From Methanobacteriota archaeon (GTDB lineage: Archaea > Thermoplasmatota > Poseidoniia > Poseidoniales > Poseidoniaceae), in contig JABIUA010000154.1 of assembly GCA_018667575.1 (NCBI GenBank), positions 1 through 37,335 of the forward strand: 37,335 nt of DNA, read 5' to 3'. The notes under the pieces were generated by a model. It saw nothing but the letters and a program-made list of their open reading frames with translations. It searched no databases and had not been told where the DNA came from. Position numbers and translations under genes: made by a program. Positions 16,906 to 26,279 of the stretch are shown here, piece after piece (position 1 is the stretch's first letter; every line of letters begins with the position of its first letter).

Positions 16906-17806
16906 GGATTATCCTAGGGTAAAACTTGATTTTAATATTAGTGTAATTTGGAATAGAGATGTTCAAGGAGTGGGAACTATTGCTCAAGATATGGCTCAGA
17001 ACTTCCTCGAGGGTGAACGGGTCTTGGCTTTGGATTTAGAGACTACAGGAATTTCAACAAATAATGATAGAATTGTGCAAATTGCTTTAATTGGTTCTTC
17101 TAAAGATGGTAGTGAAATTTCCTATGAGAATCTAGTTAATCCCCGACGCTCAATACCGATACAAGCAAGTAACGTTCACGGGATTTATGATAATGATGTC
17201 AGAAATTTAGGTGACTTTTCGAAATTCGCCGAGGAAGTTTTTGAACAAATAGAAGGCGCTGTTATCATAGGTCATAATGTAAGGCAGTTTGATTTGCCAC
17301 TACTAAATAATGAGTTTAGGAGGTTAGGACGATTACCTCCGACTCCAAAAGCAGTATTAGATACCTTAGAGGTTGTTAGGCGAATAAAATTACCAAGGCC
17401 TCATAATTTAGGCGCATTGTGTAAAAAACATGGTATTTCTCTAGAAAATGCCCATACTGCGGCTGCTGATGCAGCAGCATCCTTGTTATTATTCTGGAGA
17501 CTCACTATCGACCATTCGCCTTACTTTAGAAAATCATTGGAAGAATTAGAAAGATGGCTTGTACATGGTGATTCTAGAAAAGATGATTCAAACCTTGGGA
17601 GAAGTCTCGAAGATTTAGATATGCTAGACTCGATAGGAAAAATAAGAATTGATGAGGGTCATTATGTTCTTGCTTTTGGAAGACACAAGGGGCGTCATGT
17701 TTCAGAAATTCAAAAAATAGACCCGAAATATATTTCTTGGCTCCTTTCTCCTAAAGGAATTGAAGATGAAGAAGCTCGTAAAACGCTTCGAAATTCTCTT
17801 GACTGA
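16904..17806 (+). CDS. DnaQ-like DEDDh 3'-5' exonuclease with ExoX-like C-terminal extension
   Basis: VLALDLETTGISTNNDRIVQIAL, IIGHNVRQFDLPLLNNEF, AHTAAADAAASLLLF (HxAxxD); C-terminal LAFGRHKGRHVSEIQKIDPKYISWLLSP. Start uncertain (16871, 16904 or 16991). Confidence 0.85.
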   Translation: MDYPRVKLDFNISVIWNRDVQGVGTIAQDMAQNFLEGERVLALDLETTGISTNNDRIVQIALIGSSKDGSEISYENLVNPRRSIPIQASNVHGIYDNDVRNLGDFSKFAEEVFEQIEGAVIIGHNVRQFDLPLLNNEFRRLGRLPPTPKAVLDTLEVVRRIKLPRPHNLGALCKKHGISLENAHTAAADAAASLLLFWRLTIDHSPYFRKSLEELERWLVHGDSRKDDSNLGRSLEDLDMLDSIGKIRIDEGHYVLAFGRHKGRHVSEIQKIDPKYISWLLSPKGIEDEEARKTLRNSLD

Positions 17807-18988
17807 TCAATTTTCACGAATGTATTCTTCATCATCTAAAATAGGTTTCCAAGGCAGAACATCGCACCAATGACCGATACGCCATGTACTTTGAGCAGTC
17901 ATTATTGAACCAAGAAATATTGGACCTTGGTGTTGTGATGAAAGTACCTCTTGTAGAGCATCTTTACCACGATCATCAAACTTGGCAGATTTCTTAATTC
18001 CTGTTGGTATTGCCCTTGTTCCTCCATCCGATGGTTCGCATAATTCGATTACAGCTGAACCGCTATTCGGTTCAAATTCGTGTAATAATACAACTGCATC
18101 TGAAAAATCATCTTTGTGAAGAGTACCGTTCTCATGTCTCCAATTCCACCAATGCGGGCACCATGCCTTCCAATCACAGAATCCACCGCAAGAGTCTGGA
18201 CCTGGAGTTGGAGTCATTGGAATTGTAGTGGGTTGGGTCTCTTGCCAAGCCGCATATGCCTGTTCGAGTACATTCTCTCCAATGGCAGCCCATTTAGATG
18301 AGTTTTGTGTGTACCAGCCTTCAGTTCTAACCGGCGGAGCATTAGGGTTATTATCGAGTAAAATATCTCGGTATAACCTCAACTGTCGATTTACTTCTGT
18401 TTTCAATTTCTTCTCTGGAGTTCTGCCTGTTTTCAAATCAGCAACCAGCCATCCAGTCATTTCACCTGCTTCATTTACGTCTGCCAATAATAAATCGAGA
18501 CGACCCATTAAACGACCGTCTTTGGTCTTCAATTCACCTTCTACTGCAATTGCATGCTTCTGGATTTTCCTCCAAAGAGCGCCGGTAATTCTCTTATGTT
18601 CAAGACCTTGAATACCTACGTGGTCTAGTAACATAATTACTCCTCCACGTTGTTGCTTAATGGCTTCCTTCCACTTTTCCTCTTTCCACTTAGGCCTTCT
18701 AGGCGTATTCATGAATACTCCTTTTTCTTCTTCCCAGCGTAGTTTTAGAATTCGTTCTGCTTCTTGGGGAAGCCACCCATCCTCTTGATTGCCTATGTGT
18801 GAATAATCTGTTAACAGTAAATCTTCGATAGATGCGTGGACTGCAGTTCCTAGAGACGCAGCCATTCCGGCCTTTCGAGGTAATCTTTGTCTACTCAACC
18901 AGTACATACGCGGGCAAGTTTCGTAGCGATTCCAGGCTGAAGGGGAAAGCATGTGTTCTCTAATCACAGGGGTGGTCTCTTCGGCCAT
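17807..18988 (-). CDS. PD-(D/E)XK superfamily nuclease (RecB/Cas4/AddB-like), predicted 4Fe-4S cluster
   Basis: LSPSAWNRYETCPRMYWLSRQRLPRK, GTAVHASIEDLL, GRLDLLLADVNEAGEMTGWLVADLKTGRTPEKK (GRxD...DxK), NRQLRLYRDIL (QLxLY), SCGGFCDWKAWCPHW cysteines. Confidence 0.85.
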   Translation of the reverse strand: MAEETTPVIREHMLSPSAWNRYETCPRMYWLSRQRLPRKAGMAASLGTAVHASIEDLLLTDYSHIGNQEDGWLPQEAERILKLRWEEEKGVFMNTPRRPKWKEEKWKEAIKQQRGGVIMLLDHVGIQGLEHKRITGALWRKIQKHAIAVEGELKTKDGRLMGRLDLLLADVNEAGEMTGWLVADLKTGRTPEKKLKTEVNRQLRLYRDILLDNNPNAPPVRTEGWYTQNSSKWAAIGENVLEQAYAAWQETQPTTIPMTPTPGPDSCGGFCDWKAWCPHWWNWRHENGTLHKDDFSDAVVLLHEFEPNSGSAVIELCEPSDGGTRAIPTGIKKSAKFDDRGKDALQEVLSSQHQGPIFLGSIMTAQSTWRIGHWCDVLPWKPILDDEEYIREN

Positions 18989-19076
18989 GTTGTATCGTTT
19001 TGTTTAACCATCATCAAACCACCGCAATGAGCAAACTGACGAAAGTCTTGATACACCATGAGGAAGTAGAGACTTC

Positions 19077-19880
19077 ATGCAAGGTCCTAGTGTCCGTATT
19101 AATGCCGAAGTTCCGACCGATAATGCTCTAGTTGTCACATGCTTTCCAAGTGTTGGAATGGTCTCCAGTGTTGTTGCACATTTTCTAATTGACCACCTAC
19201 AGTTAGAATTCATTGGCGGAGTTGTTGACCCAAGGCTACCTGCTCTGACCTTAGTTCAAGATGGAGTACCTTTACCACCAATTCGGGCTTATGCTGGAAA
19301 GCCTCAATGCACTATTGATGGCTGCGATCAAGTAATCCTACTGATGAGTGAATTAGTGGTGCCTGAAGCGCTGGCACATGATATTGTTTGGGCTATGTTT
19401 GAATGGTCCAAAGAACAGAAAATTGTTGCTGGAGTAGTCATCGATGCTTTTGCAAAAAGTGGGATGAAAGCCAATCTTAATGGCGCTGAACCTGTGATTG
19501 AATACGAAGATACAGAGGGTATCGACATTGTCGGAATCGGTGCAAATGAAAAGAGTCGCAAAATGCTTGAAGATATGAAAATTCCATTACTACAACAGGG
19601 AGTCATCAAGGGAATCAATGCCTCTATACTTGGTGAGGCAAGAAGACGTGGTCTTGACTTGATGTCAATAATGGTTGAAGCAGACCCAAGATTCCCTGAT
19701 GCAAGAGCTGCTGCTACATTGATAGAGAATTTGAATAACCTATTGCCGTCAATTAATCTTCCACATGAGCCACTTATTCAAGAGGCTGAATTCCTTGAAG
19801 CCCAATTACAATCAATGATGGAAGGAGCAAATATAGAGACTCCGGAAGGTGGCACTTCAAACTCAATGCTATACGGTTGA
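19077..19880 (+). CDS. PAC2 (proteasome assembly chaperone)-family protein, paralog 2
   Basis: DNALVVTCFPSVGMVSSVVAHFLIDHLQLEFIGGVVDPRLPALTLVQDGVPLPPIRAYAG; QGVIKGINASILGEARRRGLDLMSIMVEADPRFPDARAAATLIENL, parallel to the 9795..10553 protein. Confidence 0.85.
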   Translation: MQGPSVRINAEVPTDNALVVTCFPSVGMVSSVVAHFLIDHLQLEFIGGVVDPRLPALTLVQDGVPLPPIRAYAGKPQCTIDGCDQVILLMSELVVPEALAHDIVWAMFEWSKEQKIVAGVVIDAFAKSGMKANLNGAEPVIEYEDTEGIDIVGIGANEKSRKMLEDMKIPLLQQGVIKGINASILGEARRRGLDLMSIMVEADPRFPDARAAATLIENLNNLLPSINLPHEPLIQEAEFLEAQLQSMMEGANIETPEGGTSNSMLYG

Positions 19881-20441
19881 TTTACCCAGAATTTTCCATA
19901 GAACAGCAGTAGTAGATGCCAATCCCGAAATCAACAATATTGTACTTATTGTAATTGGCATTAAAATAATCATATCATATGGTAGGCTGAAAATATCCAG
20001 TAGCGACTCACCTCTCGTAAAAGAACCCCCTGCTGATGCTGTAAGAAGCATCAGTCCACTAGCCGCCATTCCAGAGAATGTTTGAACTAACATGGATTTC
20101 TTCTCGGCCAGAATAGTGTTCCCCATTTTCCATCTAGAAATTAGTGCTGCTGCTGCTAAACCAAACCCTGTCATCGATAAGAACATCTTGTTAACAAGAA
20201 TTGGCGTTGAAAAACCAGACCCAGGAGAAGAAGATATTCCACTAAATATTGCGAAAGGTGTTGCAATTATTCCAAAGAGTAAAGCAAAATGTGCTACATT
20301 ATCTGTGATAGAAACCATGTTCTTACTTTTTATTAATTCATATCTACATAGTGCATGTAGTAAGAAACAGAGACCTGCCATTGCAAAGGAGCCGACAACA
20401 AGTTCGGTAGTTATCACGTGAAAAGTTGCTGGAGATATCAT
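19869..20441 (-). CDS. Polytopic membrane protein with conserved-looking intramembrane His (possible heme-b-binding type)
   Basis: 190 aa, about five hydrophobic segments; FHVITTELVVGSFAMAGLCFLLHALCRYE and VAHFALLFGIIATPFAIFSG. Overlaps the preceding gene by 4 bp. Confidence 0.65.
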   Translation of the reverse strand: MISPATFHVITTELVVGSFAMAGLCFLLHALCRYELIKSKNMVSITDNVAHFALLFGIIATPFAIFSGISSSPGSGFSTPILVNKMFLSMTGFGLAAAALISRWKMGNTILAEKKSMLVQTFSGMAASGLMLLTASAGGSFTRGESLLDIFSLPYDMIILMPITISTILLISGLASTTAVLWKILGKSTV

Positions 20442-21520
20442 TGTGCCCCCTCCTCTAATTCTTCCAAATACTCATGGCCATACCATTGCCATTGTTCCAT
20501 AGTCCATCCTGGGGGTAACTGCCCACCAGGCAATGGCGGGGCTTCTGTTGGAAAGTTTTCCTGTACAACTTGGTCTGTTTGTTCCCATTGTTTCTCTGTT
20601 TTTTCGCCTTTTGATAACTTAAGTTGAACTGATAAAGCCAGTCCAAAAACAAAAATAAATAGTGCAAATGATTGAATATAAACTGCTGTTTGATCTACTT
20701 CAAACGGAGGCTCTTGTGCCACCAAATTGAACCAAGGAGTGGTTTGTGAAGGCCCCTCGCCCTCAAGAATTGCCCTCCATTGAATAATAGATGGTTGATT
20801 TGAGGCTGGGGCAATAAATTCCCACATATTATCGCCTAATGAATTGGCGGTTGCTGTGGTACTTGAACTACCCTCTACCTTCCATTCTATTTCTACACTA
20901 GTGACATCTTCCGTCGCAATGCTGACAAATGTTTCTTCACCAAGTGGACGGGTAGTTTGAGGCGTAAAGTCGGGCGATAATCTAGCGAGGTTGTCAGGGA
21001 TTGGAAGTACTTCCACTTGCAAACCTGAACTCACGCCGAAATAAGGAGTATCATCTCCACCGTGATGGATAGAAACATAGAATGTAGTAGTTGTCAAGAC
21101 TGTAGGTTTGATAGTCCAAGATGCTGAAAAGTTATCTTCACCTGACAATAATTTACCCTCAAGATAATTATTTGTTCCTCCATTCGAATCTGATAAAATC
21201 TCCCATTGCGCATCTGCTGGCGTATCGCTGTGCCCTGTTGTATCTGTCAGTAAAAAGACCCCTAAATCTCCTGAATATGTCAACTGAGAACCTGAAATGA
21301 CTGTAGAGATTGAGATCGGTTGGCCGAGATAAGGCGAGCCTTCTATTTGTACTGAAATAAACGCTGAAGAGGTTTGATTCAAAGATGAATCGCCGTGGCA
21401 AGCTCCGCCACATTGCATATCAAAAACACCGTCGCCAACTCCCCCAGGATTAGCTTGTGTAAAACTACTAATCGACAGCAAGATTACTACGACGAATAAA
21501 ATTCGCACACGTCTAAACAT
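20438..21520 (-). CDS. Secreted/membrane-anchored protein with CX3CH motif, reeler/choice-of-anchor-V-like domain and short cytoplasmic tail motif
   Basis: Signal peptide MFRRVRILFVVVILLSISSFTQA; FDMQCGGACHGDSS; beta-sandwich-like region; TM AVYIQSFALFIFVFGLALSVQL; tail LPGGQLPPGWTMEQWQWYGHEYLEEL. Confidence 0.75.
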   Translation of the reverse strand: MFRRVRILFVVVILLSISSFTQANPGGVGDGVFDMQCGGACHGDSSLNQTSSAFISVQIEGSPYLGQPISISTVISGSQLTYSGDLGVFLLTDTTGHSDTPADAQWEILSDSNGGTNNYLEGKLLSGEDNFSASWTIKPTVLTTTTFYVSIHHGGDDTPYFGVSSGLQVEVLPIPDNLARLSPDFTPQTTRPLGEETFVSIATEDVTSVEIEWKVEGSSSTTATANSLGDNMWEFIAPASNQPSIIQWRAILEGEGPSQTTPWFNLVAQEPPFEVDQTAVYIQSFALFIFVFGLALSVQLKLSKGEKTEKQWEQTDQVVQENFPTEAPPLPGGQLPPGWTMEQWQWYGHEYLEELEEGAQ

Positions 21521-24049
21521 TCAATCCCTCCTATCGATGAAAATTAGACTCAAAGAACCGATGCTCAAAATAATGAATAAGAGACCTGTAATTAATCCCC
21601 CTGTTGTAGAAACACTACTCTCTGTAGGCTCTATGGTTTCAACCATGAACCCTTCAATAGTACTAGAGCCAGAATGTAATCCCTGCCCATCGATAATCGG
21701 TCTGATAGTGTAATCGGTTGGACCCGAAATAAGTGGGGTATCAACGAATTCTAATTCACTTATTACTGTGATTGAATCACCGTTTCTCAAAATTTCAAAT
21801 GTTGCTTCTGGGCCGCTCCAAGACCAAGAAAGTCTGACTTGTTCTTGCATTGAATATGCTTCTAAAGAAGTAACCTTAGGACCTGCTTCTGTTTGTAAAT
21901 TAATGGAAGTATATCCATTACTTCCAAGTTCATCATAGACAGTTAGAGTTAGTGTTACCATTCCATTTGGTATGAAAGTATACTCTTTACCCGAGCCTGT
22001 CCCCGAATTACCATTATTATCACTCCATTGCCAAGAATAAGTCTCAATCCTACCATCTGAGTCAGTAGAGTTCTGAGCACTAACTTTTATCTCTTCACCA
22101 TCCCATAATTTTTCACTTTCAACATCGATTTGAGCAGTTGGTGCTAGATTTTCAATTGTGATCTGTGAGGACACCATACTACCATTTGATTCGCCATCGT
22201 TAGGAATTACGTCGACTGACCAAACCTGCCCCGGCCCGAGTAATTGAGCAGGGACACTAGATTGTCCATCTAGAGAGCCTTCTTTGAAACCATTCCTATA
22301 CCATGTTATTTCATTGGATACTAAGTCGCCGTCTATATCGTCATTTGTAACTGATAATACTAGGTCTTCAAGTGAAGTATGAGATAACTCCACTATCGCA
22401 TTTGGAATTGTGTTTATGATTTCAACAGATGTAGATAACTCATTCATACTGAACTCTTGTCCATCATCCGCTCTAACAAATACTGTCCAATTATCTCCTT
22501 TTGAAGTTAAGGAAGAAGGCAATGTAATTTGATTTTCAATTGATGTAAATTCTTGACCATTCTTATACCATCTTGTTTCTGGAGAGGCTGGTGCGTCTCC
22601 ATCTAAATCACTCATTGAGAGACTCAATGTTATATTTTGAGAGGTTTGCGCTTGACTAAAATCTAAACTTATTGAATCTAATTCCGGTGCAGTATTAAGA
22701 ATTGTTACCGATGAACTAATCTCCCAATCTGACCATTCAGTACCGTCGTTAATACGAACATGCACCCCCCATTGTTCAGACTTACTGGTTTGCTCTGAAG
22801 ATAGCGTAGTAGTGGTGATACTCGGCATCAGAACTCCATTTCTGTACCATTGAATTTCTGTATCAACAATAGTATCACCGTCTATATCATTGGATAAGAA
22901 ATCAAGTGACAAGGTATCTATCGTGTAAGGGTTGGAGGGTAGAATAGTAAGTGTGGATATTGTTGGTTTGTTATTAACTGGTGCAGTTGAACCAATGGTT
23001 ACTGTTTGTGATGTTTTCCACACTGTTGTGTCTTCTCCATCTGAAACCCTAATTTCAACATACCATTGGTCTCCATCTCTTGTAGCTAAGGACGTTACAG
23101 TAGATTGATCGTTTAATTCGCTAACAAGTGCTCCATCAAGATACCACCTAATTTCTGTAGTCAAAACATCTTGGTCATCGTCACTCGAACTAATAGTGAT
23201 CGATAAATCATCATTTGAAGACGGTTGTGATGGGGAAATCGCTGGAGTTGAAACTGTAGGAGGTGTATTTTGAATCGTCACTGTATTACTTGTAATTGTT
23301 TGGCCACTATCCTGTCCATCTGAAGGAGTTACCTCTGCATACCATTGTTCGTTCTTGGCGGTCAAACTAGAGGATACAACCTTGCCTGGTATCGTTCCTT
23401 GAGGTTGTGCGATAGAGTCTTTGTACCATGTAATTACAGTACCTGATTCTGGATTTCCATCGGGGTCTGAATAACTGTATGAAAGTGTTAGACTATCTGC
23501 AGTCTTGGCATCGGTTGGAGTTAACATTGCATTACTGGCTGATGGCGCTTGATTTGTTGGGGCATTCTCTAGTACCTGAATGGTTAATGTGCCCCAGCGG
23601 TCTCCTGAATCAGCACCATTACCATTTGATGTAAGGGCTGCTAATTGGAAATTAGCCGCTCCCGAACCTGAACTTGGAGCAGTCCAATCAAAGCCCCAAG
23701 TTCTAGAACTGGAACCTGTAATTGAATGAGTTGCGCTATCACCTGTTGAACTAATACCAACCGCGAAACCAAAATAACTGAATGTTCCTTTGTCAACATC
23801 CATACTAAAACCACCGCCAGAACCTGAAACTCCACCAGTAACAGAGACTGTCAACTGGTAAACTGAGCCTGGAGTATAGGCGGAAGGAAGGCCTGAAACT
23901 GAAGGGGTTGCCAAATTTGCCCCTGGTTGAGAATGACATCCACATCCTGTACCGGAGTTCAGTTTACCATTCTCTTTACCCTGCGTAATAGGTGCTACTG
24001 CAAGTAACAATATGATACAAACTGCAAAGACCGTCTTAGAGTAGTTCAT
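21521..24049 (-). CDS. Large surface protein: CXCH-containing reeler/choice-of-anchor-V-like N-domain, five Ig-like repeats, PKD and FnIII-like domains, C-terminal TM
   Basis: Signal peptide; GTGCGCHSQPGANLATP...YTPGSVYQLTVSV...SRTWGFDWTAPSSGSGAANFQLAAL; five repeats with (W-Y-x-[ND]-G ... W-x-V-x-x-x-DG); PKD TYSWQWSDNNGNSGTGSGKEYTF; TM GLLFIILSIGSLSLIFIDRR. Confidence 0.82.
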   Translation of the reverse strand: MNYSKTVFAVCIILLLAVAPITQGKENGKLNSGTGCGCHSQPGANLATPSVSGLPSAYTPGSVYQLTVSVTGGVSGSGGGFSMDVDKGTFSYFGFAVGISSTGDSATHSITGSSSRTWGFDWTAPSSGSGAANFQLAALTSNGNGADSGDRWGTLTIQVLENAPTNQAPSASNAMLTPTDAKTADSLTLSYSYSDPDGNPESGTVITWYKDSIAQPQGTIPGKVVSSSLTAKNEQWYAEVTPSDGQDSGQTITSNTVTIQNTPPTVSTPAISPSQPSSNDDLSITISSSDDDQDVLTTEIRWYLDGALVSELNDQSTVTSLATRDGDQWYVEIRVSDGEDTTVWKTSQTVTIGSTAPVNNKPTISTLTILPSNPYTIDTLSLDFLSNDIDGDTIVDTEIQWYRNGVLMPSITTTTLSSEQTSKSEQWGVHVRINDGTEWSDWEISSSVTILNTAPELDSISLDFSQAQTSQNITLSLSMSDLDGDAPASPETRWYKNGQEFTSIENQITLPSSLTSKGDNWTVFVRADDGQEFSMNELSTSVEIINTIPNAIVELSHTSLEDLVLSVTNDDIDGDLVSNEITWYRNGFKEGSLDGQSSVPAQLLGPGQVWSVDVIPNDGESNGSMVSSQITIENLAPTAQIDVESEKLWDGEEIKVSAQNSTDSDGRIETYSWQWSDNNGNSGTGSGKEYTFIPNGMVTLTLTVYDELGSNGYTSINLQTEAGPKVTSLEAYSMQEQVRLSWSWSGPEATFEILRNGDSITVISELEFVDTPLISGPTDYTIRPIIDGQGLHSGSSTIEGFMVETIEPTESSVSTTGGLITGLLFIILSIGSLSLIFIDRRD

Positions 24050-24118
24050 ACCATCTTTACAGCGTTTTAGTATTGAAGGTTAACCCTAAATTGATTCAAA
24101 ATGAGGTTGCTTCAGCGA

Positions 24119-26248
24119 TCAACTATAGTCTGCAAGACTACTCTGAGTACTACTAATTTCGACTTTCTTTTCGTCATTTGAATCAATTGGAGTTGGGTTT
24201 AACAATTCCAATAATTCTGACTCGCTCCAGATTTTTATTGCTAGACTTTGTGCCTTTGATAGTTTAGAACCTGCATTCTCACCAGCGATTAAAACATCGA
24301 GATTGGATGAAACACTACCCACAACTTTTCCTCCAGCGCCTTTAACCATCTGTTGTATCTCTTTTCGAGGATTACTAAGTGTCCCAGTAATACAGAATGT
24401 CATTCCGCTAAAAACCCCTCCAGAGACTGATTTAGGTTCGTCGAGAAGATTAAGATAATTTGCCAAATCAAATAATAATTCTTTGCGATTTAACAACCCA
24501 TCTCTAACTTGAAGTGCCACTTTAGACCCTATTCCATCATTTTCACACATAGTGCGTAAAGCAGAATTTAGAATATACGGCTTTTCCTTTGAATCATGAA
24601 CTGGACCGAAGTTTTCATCACCTGATTGAGCCATTGCATCGTCTGCCCATTGCATTAATCCGTCGAAGTTCTTAGTTTGCTGAGCAACTAATGATGCAAG
24701 TTCTGGACCAATACCAGGTAATCCCAAAGCATGAATGAAGCGACTTAACTTCATCTCCTTAGTACGGTTTATCTCACTAAGAACATTATTTGCAGATTTT
24801 TCCGCCATTCGTTCCAAGGATAATAACTGTGATTTTTCTAACCGATAAAGATCCGCTATGTTAGAAATTAGACCTGTTTCTAATAATTGTTCAACAAGTT
24901 TTTCTCCTATTCCATCCATTTCCAAAGCCCTACACCAATAGATTATTGCCCTACTGGTCCTAGAATCACACATCAAATCGGGGCACTTCAAAAACGCCCC
25001 CTCCTCAATTAATTTTGTATCACATGCTGGACAATCTGATGGAATTATTATCGAGCCTCTAGGCGGTAATATACCTGTAAACGGTGTGCCATCAGCATGA
25101 AATCTATTTTCTATATCTGAATTTAATGCTGGGCCTAAACTTGACTCTATTTTTGGAATCACGTCACCACGACGAACAATCATCACCTTATCTCCAATCT
25201 TAACTCCTAGCCTTTCAACCTCACCAGGGTTATGCAATGTGGTGTTCTCAACTGTTACACCTCCAACCATTTGTGGTGCAATGCGTGCAACTGGTGTGAC
25301 ATTTCCCGTTCTTCCAGTCTGCCAATCAACATGTAGTAAAACAGAAGTTGCCTCTTCAGGGGGGAATTTCCATGCCAATGCCCATCGAGGATGATGGGCA
25401 GTCATGCCGAGATTTTGTCGTTGTTCTAAATTATCTAATTTGAATACAATGCCATCTATTTCAAATTGATAATCAGACCTCTTTTCTGACCACTGCTTAG
25501 TGTGTTCGATCATTTCTATCTGTGGTCTTTTAGATTCAAAAACTGTCCATGGAGCAGGCTCTATTCCTGCATCTTGTAGCCAATGCAATAACTCACTATC
25601 ATACAAAGCCGTTGGAGGGTTAGAGGGGAATTGTACATCATAAGCACAGAATACTAAATCAGAGGCTTCGGCTTTACCATCGCCATGCTTCTGGCGAAGC
25701 GCTCCCGAACAAAGATTACGAGGATTTGGAGAAACATCGCTGTACTTGGCATGAAATGTCGCTAACGGCATTACCACTTCACCACGTACATGAATTGTGT
25801 ACGGATGTTTCAAGCGAGTAGGAATGTTTGCAACTTGAATTGCATTTAAAGTGACATCCTCGCCTTTCTCTCCACTGCCCCTAGTAGCTGCCCTGTGTAA
25901 ATTTCCAGACACATACTCGAGCGATAGTGCTGACCCGTCTAACTTCGGCTGCGCTAGGTACCTTGTACCACCGGATGTTGATTGTGTTACAAAGTGTACT
26001 ATATCTTCATCTTTAGTACCTTTATCTAAAGAGCGCATAGGGAACATATGCTCAACTTTTTTAGTTCCTGGTAAAGGCTCTGGCCCTACTTCATGCAGGA
26101 CTAAGTTATCAGGATCTAAAGATTTCAATTCGTCCCAAAGTAAATCAAACTCAGCGTCTGAAATCTCGGGAGCAGAGTGGTTGTAGTATAAATCTCGATG
26201 ATATTTTATCGAATCGGCCAGATGTTGAATCCTATCTTCTCCGACCAT
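24119..26248 (-). CDS. ligA: NAD-dependent DNA ligase LigA
   Basis: YYNHSAPEISDAEFDLLWDEL (domain Ia), YLAQPKLDGSALSLEY (KLDG), EIDGIVFKLD, WALAWKFPPEEA, Zn finger CPACDTKLIEEGAFLKCPDLMC, HhH, C-terminal BRCT (FSGMTFCITGTLSNPRKEIQQMVKGAGGKVVGSVSSNLDVLIAGENAGSKLSKAQSLAIKI). Confidence 0.95.
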   Translation of the reverse strand: MVGEDRIQHLADSIKYHRDLYYNHSAPEISDAEFDLLWDELKSLDPDNLVLHEVGPEPLPGTKKVEHMFPMRSLDKGTKDEDIVHFVTQSTSGGTRYLAQPKLDGSALSLEYVSGNLHRAATRGSGEKGEDVTLNAIQVANIPTRLKHPYTIHVRGEVVMPLATFHAKYSDVSPNPRNLCSGALRQKHGDGKAEASDLVFCAYDVQFPSNPPTALYDSELLHWLQDAGIEPAPWTVFESKRPQIEMIEHTKQWSEKRSDYQFEIDGIVFKLDNLEQRQNLGMTAHHPRWALAWKFPPEEATSVLLHVDWQTGRTGNVTPVARIAPQMVGGVTVENTTLHNPGEVERLGVKIGDKVMIVRRGDVIPKIESSLGPALNSDIENRFHADGTPFTGILPPRGSIIIPSDCPACDTKLIEEGAFLKCPDLMCDSRTSRAIIYWCRALEMDGIGEKLVEQLLETGLISNIADLYRLEKSQLLSLERMAEKSANNVLSEINRTKEMKLSRFIHALGLPGIGPELASLVAQQTKNFDGLMQWADDAMAQSGDENFGPVHDSKEKPYILNSALRTMCENDGIGSKVALQVRDGLLNRKELLFDLANYLNLLDEPKSVSGGVFSGMTFCITGTLSNPRKEIQQMVKGAGGKVVGSVSSNLDVLIAGENAGSKLSKAQSLAIKIWSESELLELLNPTPIDSNDEKKVEISSTQSSLADYS

Positions 26249-26279
26249 GCTAATCCACCGAGGCTAGAGGATATGAACA

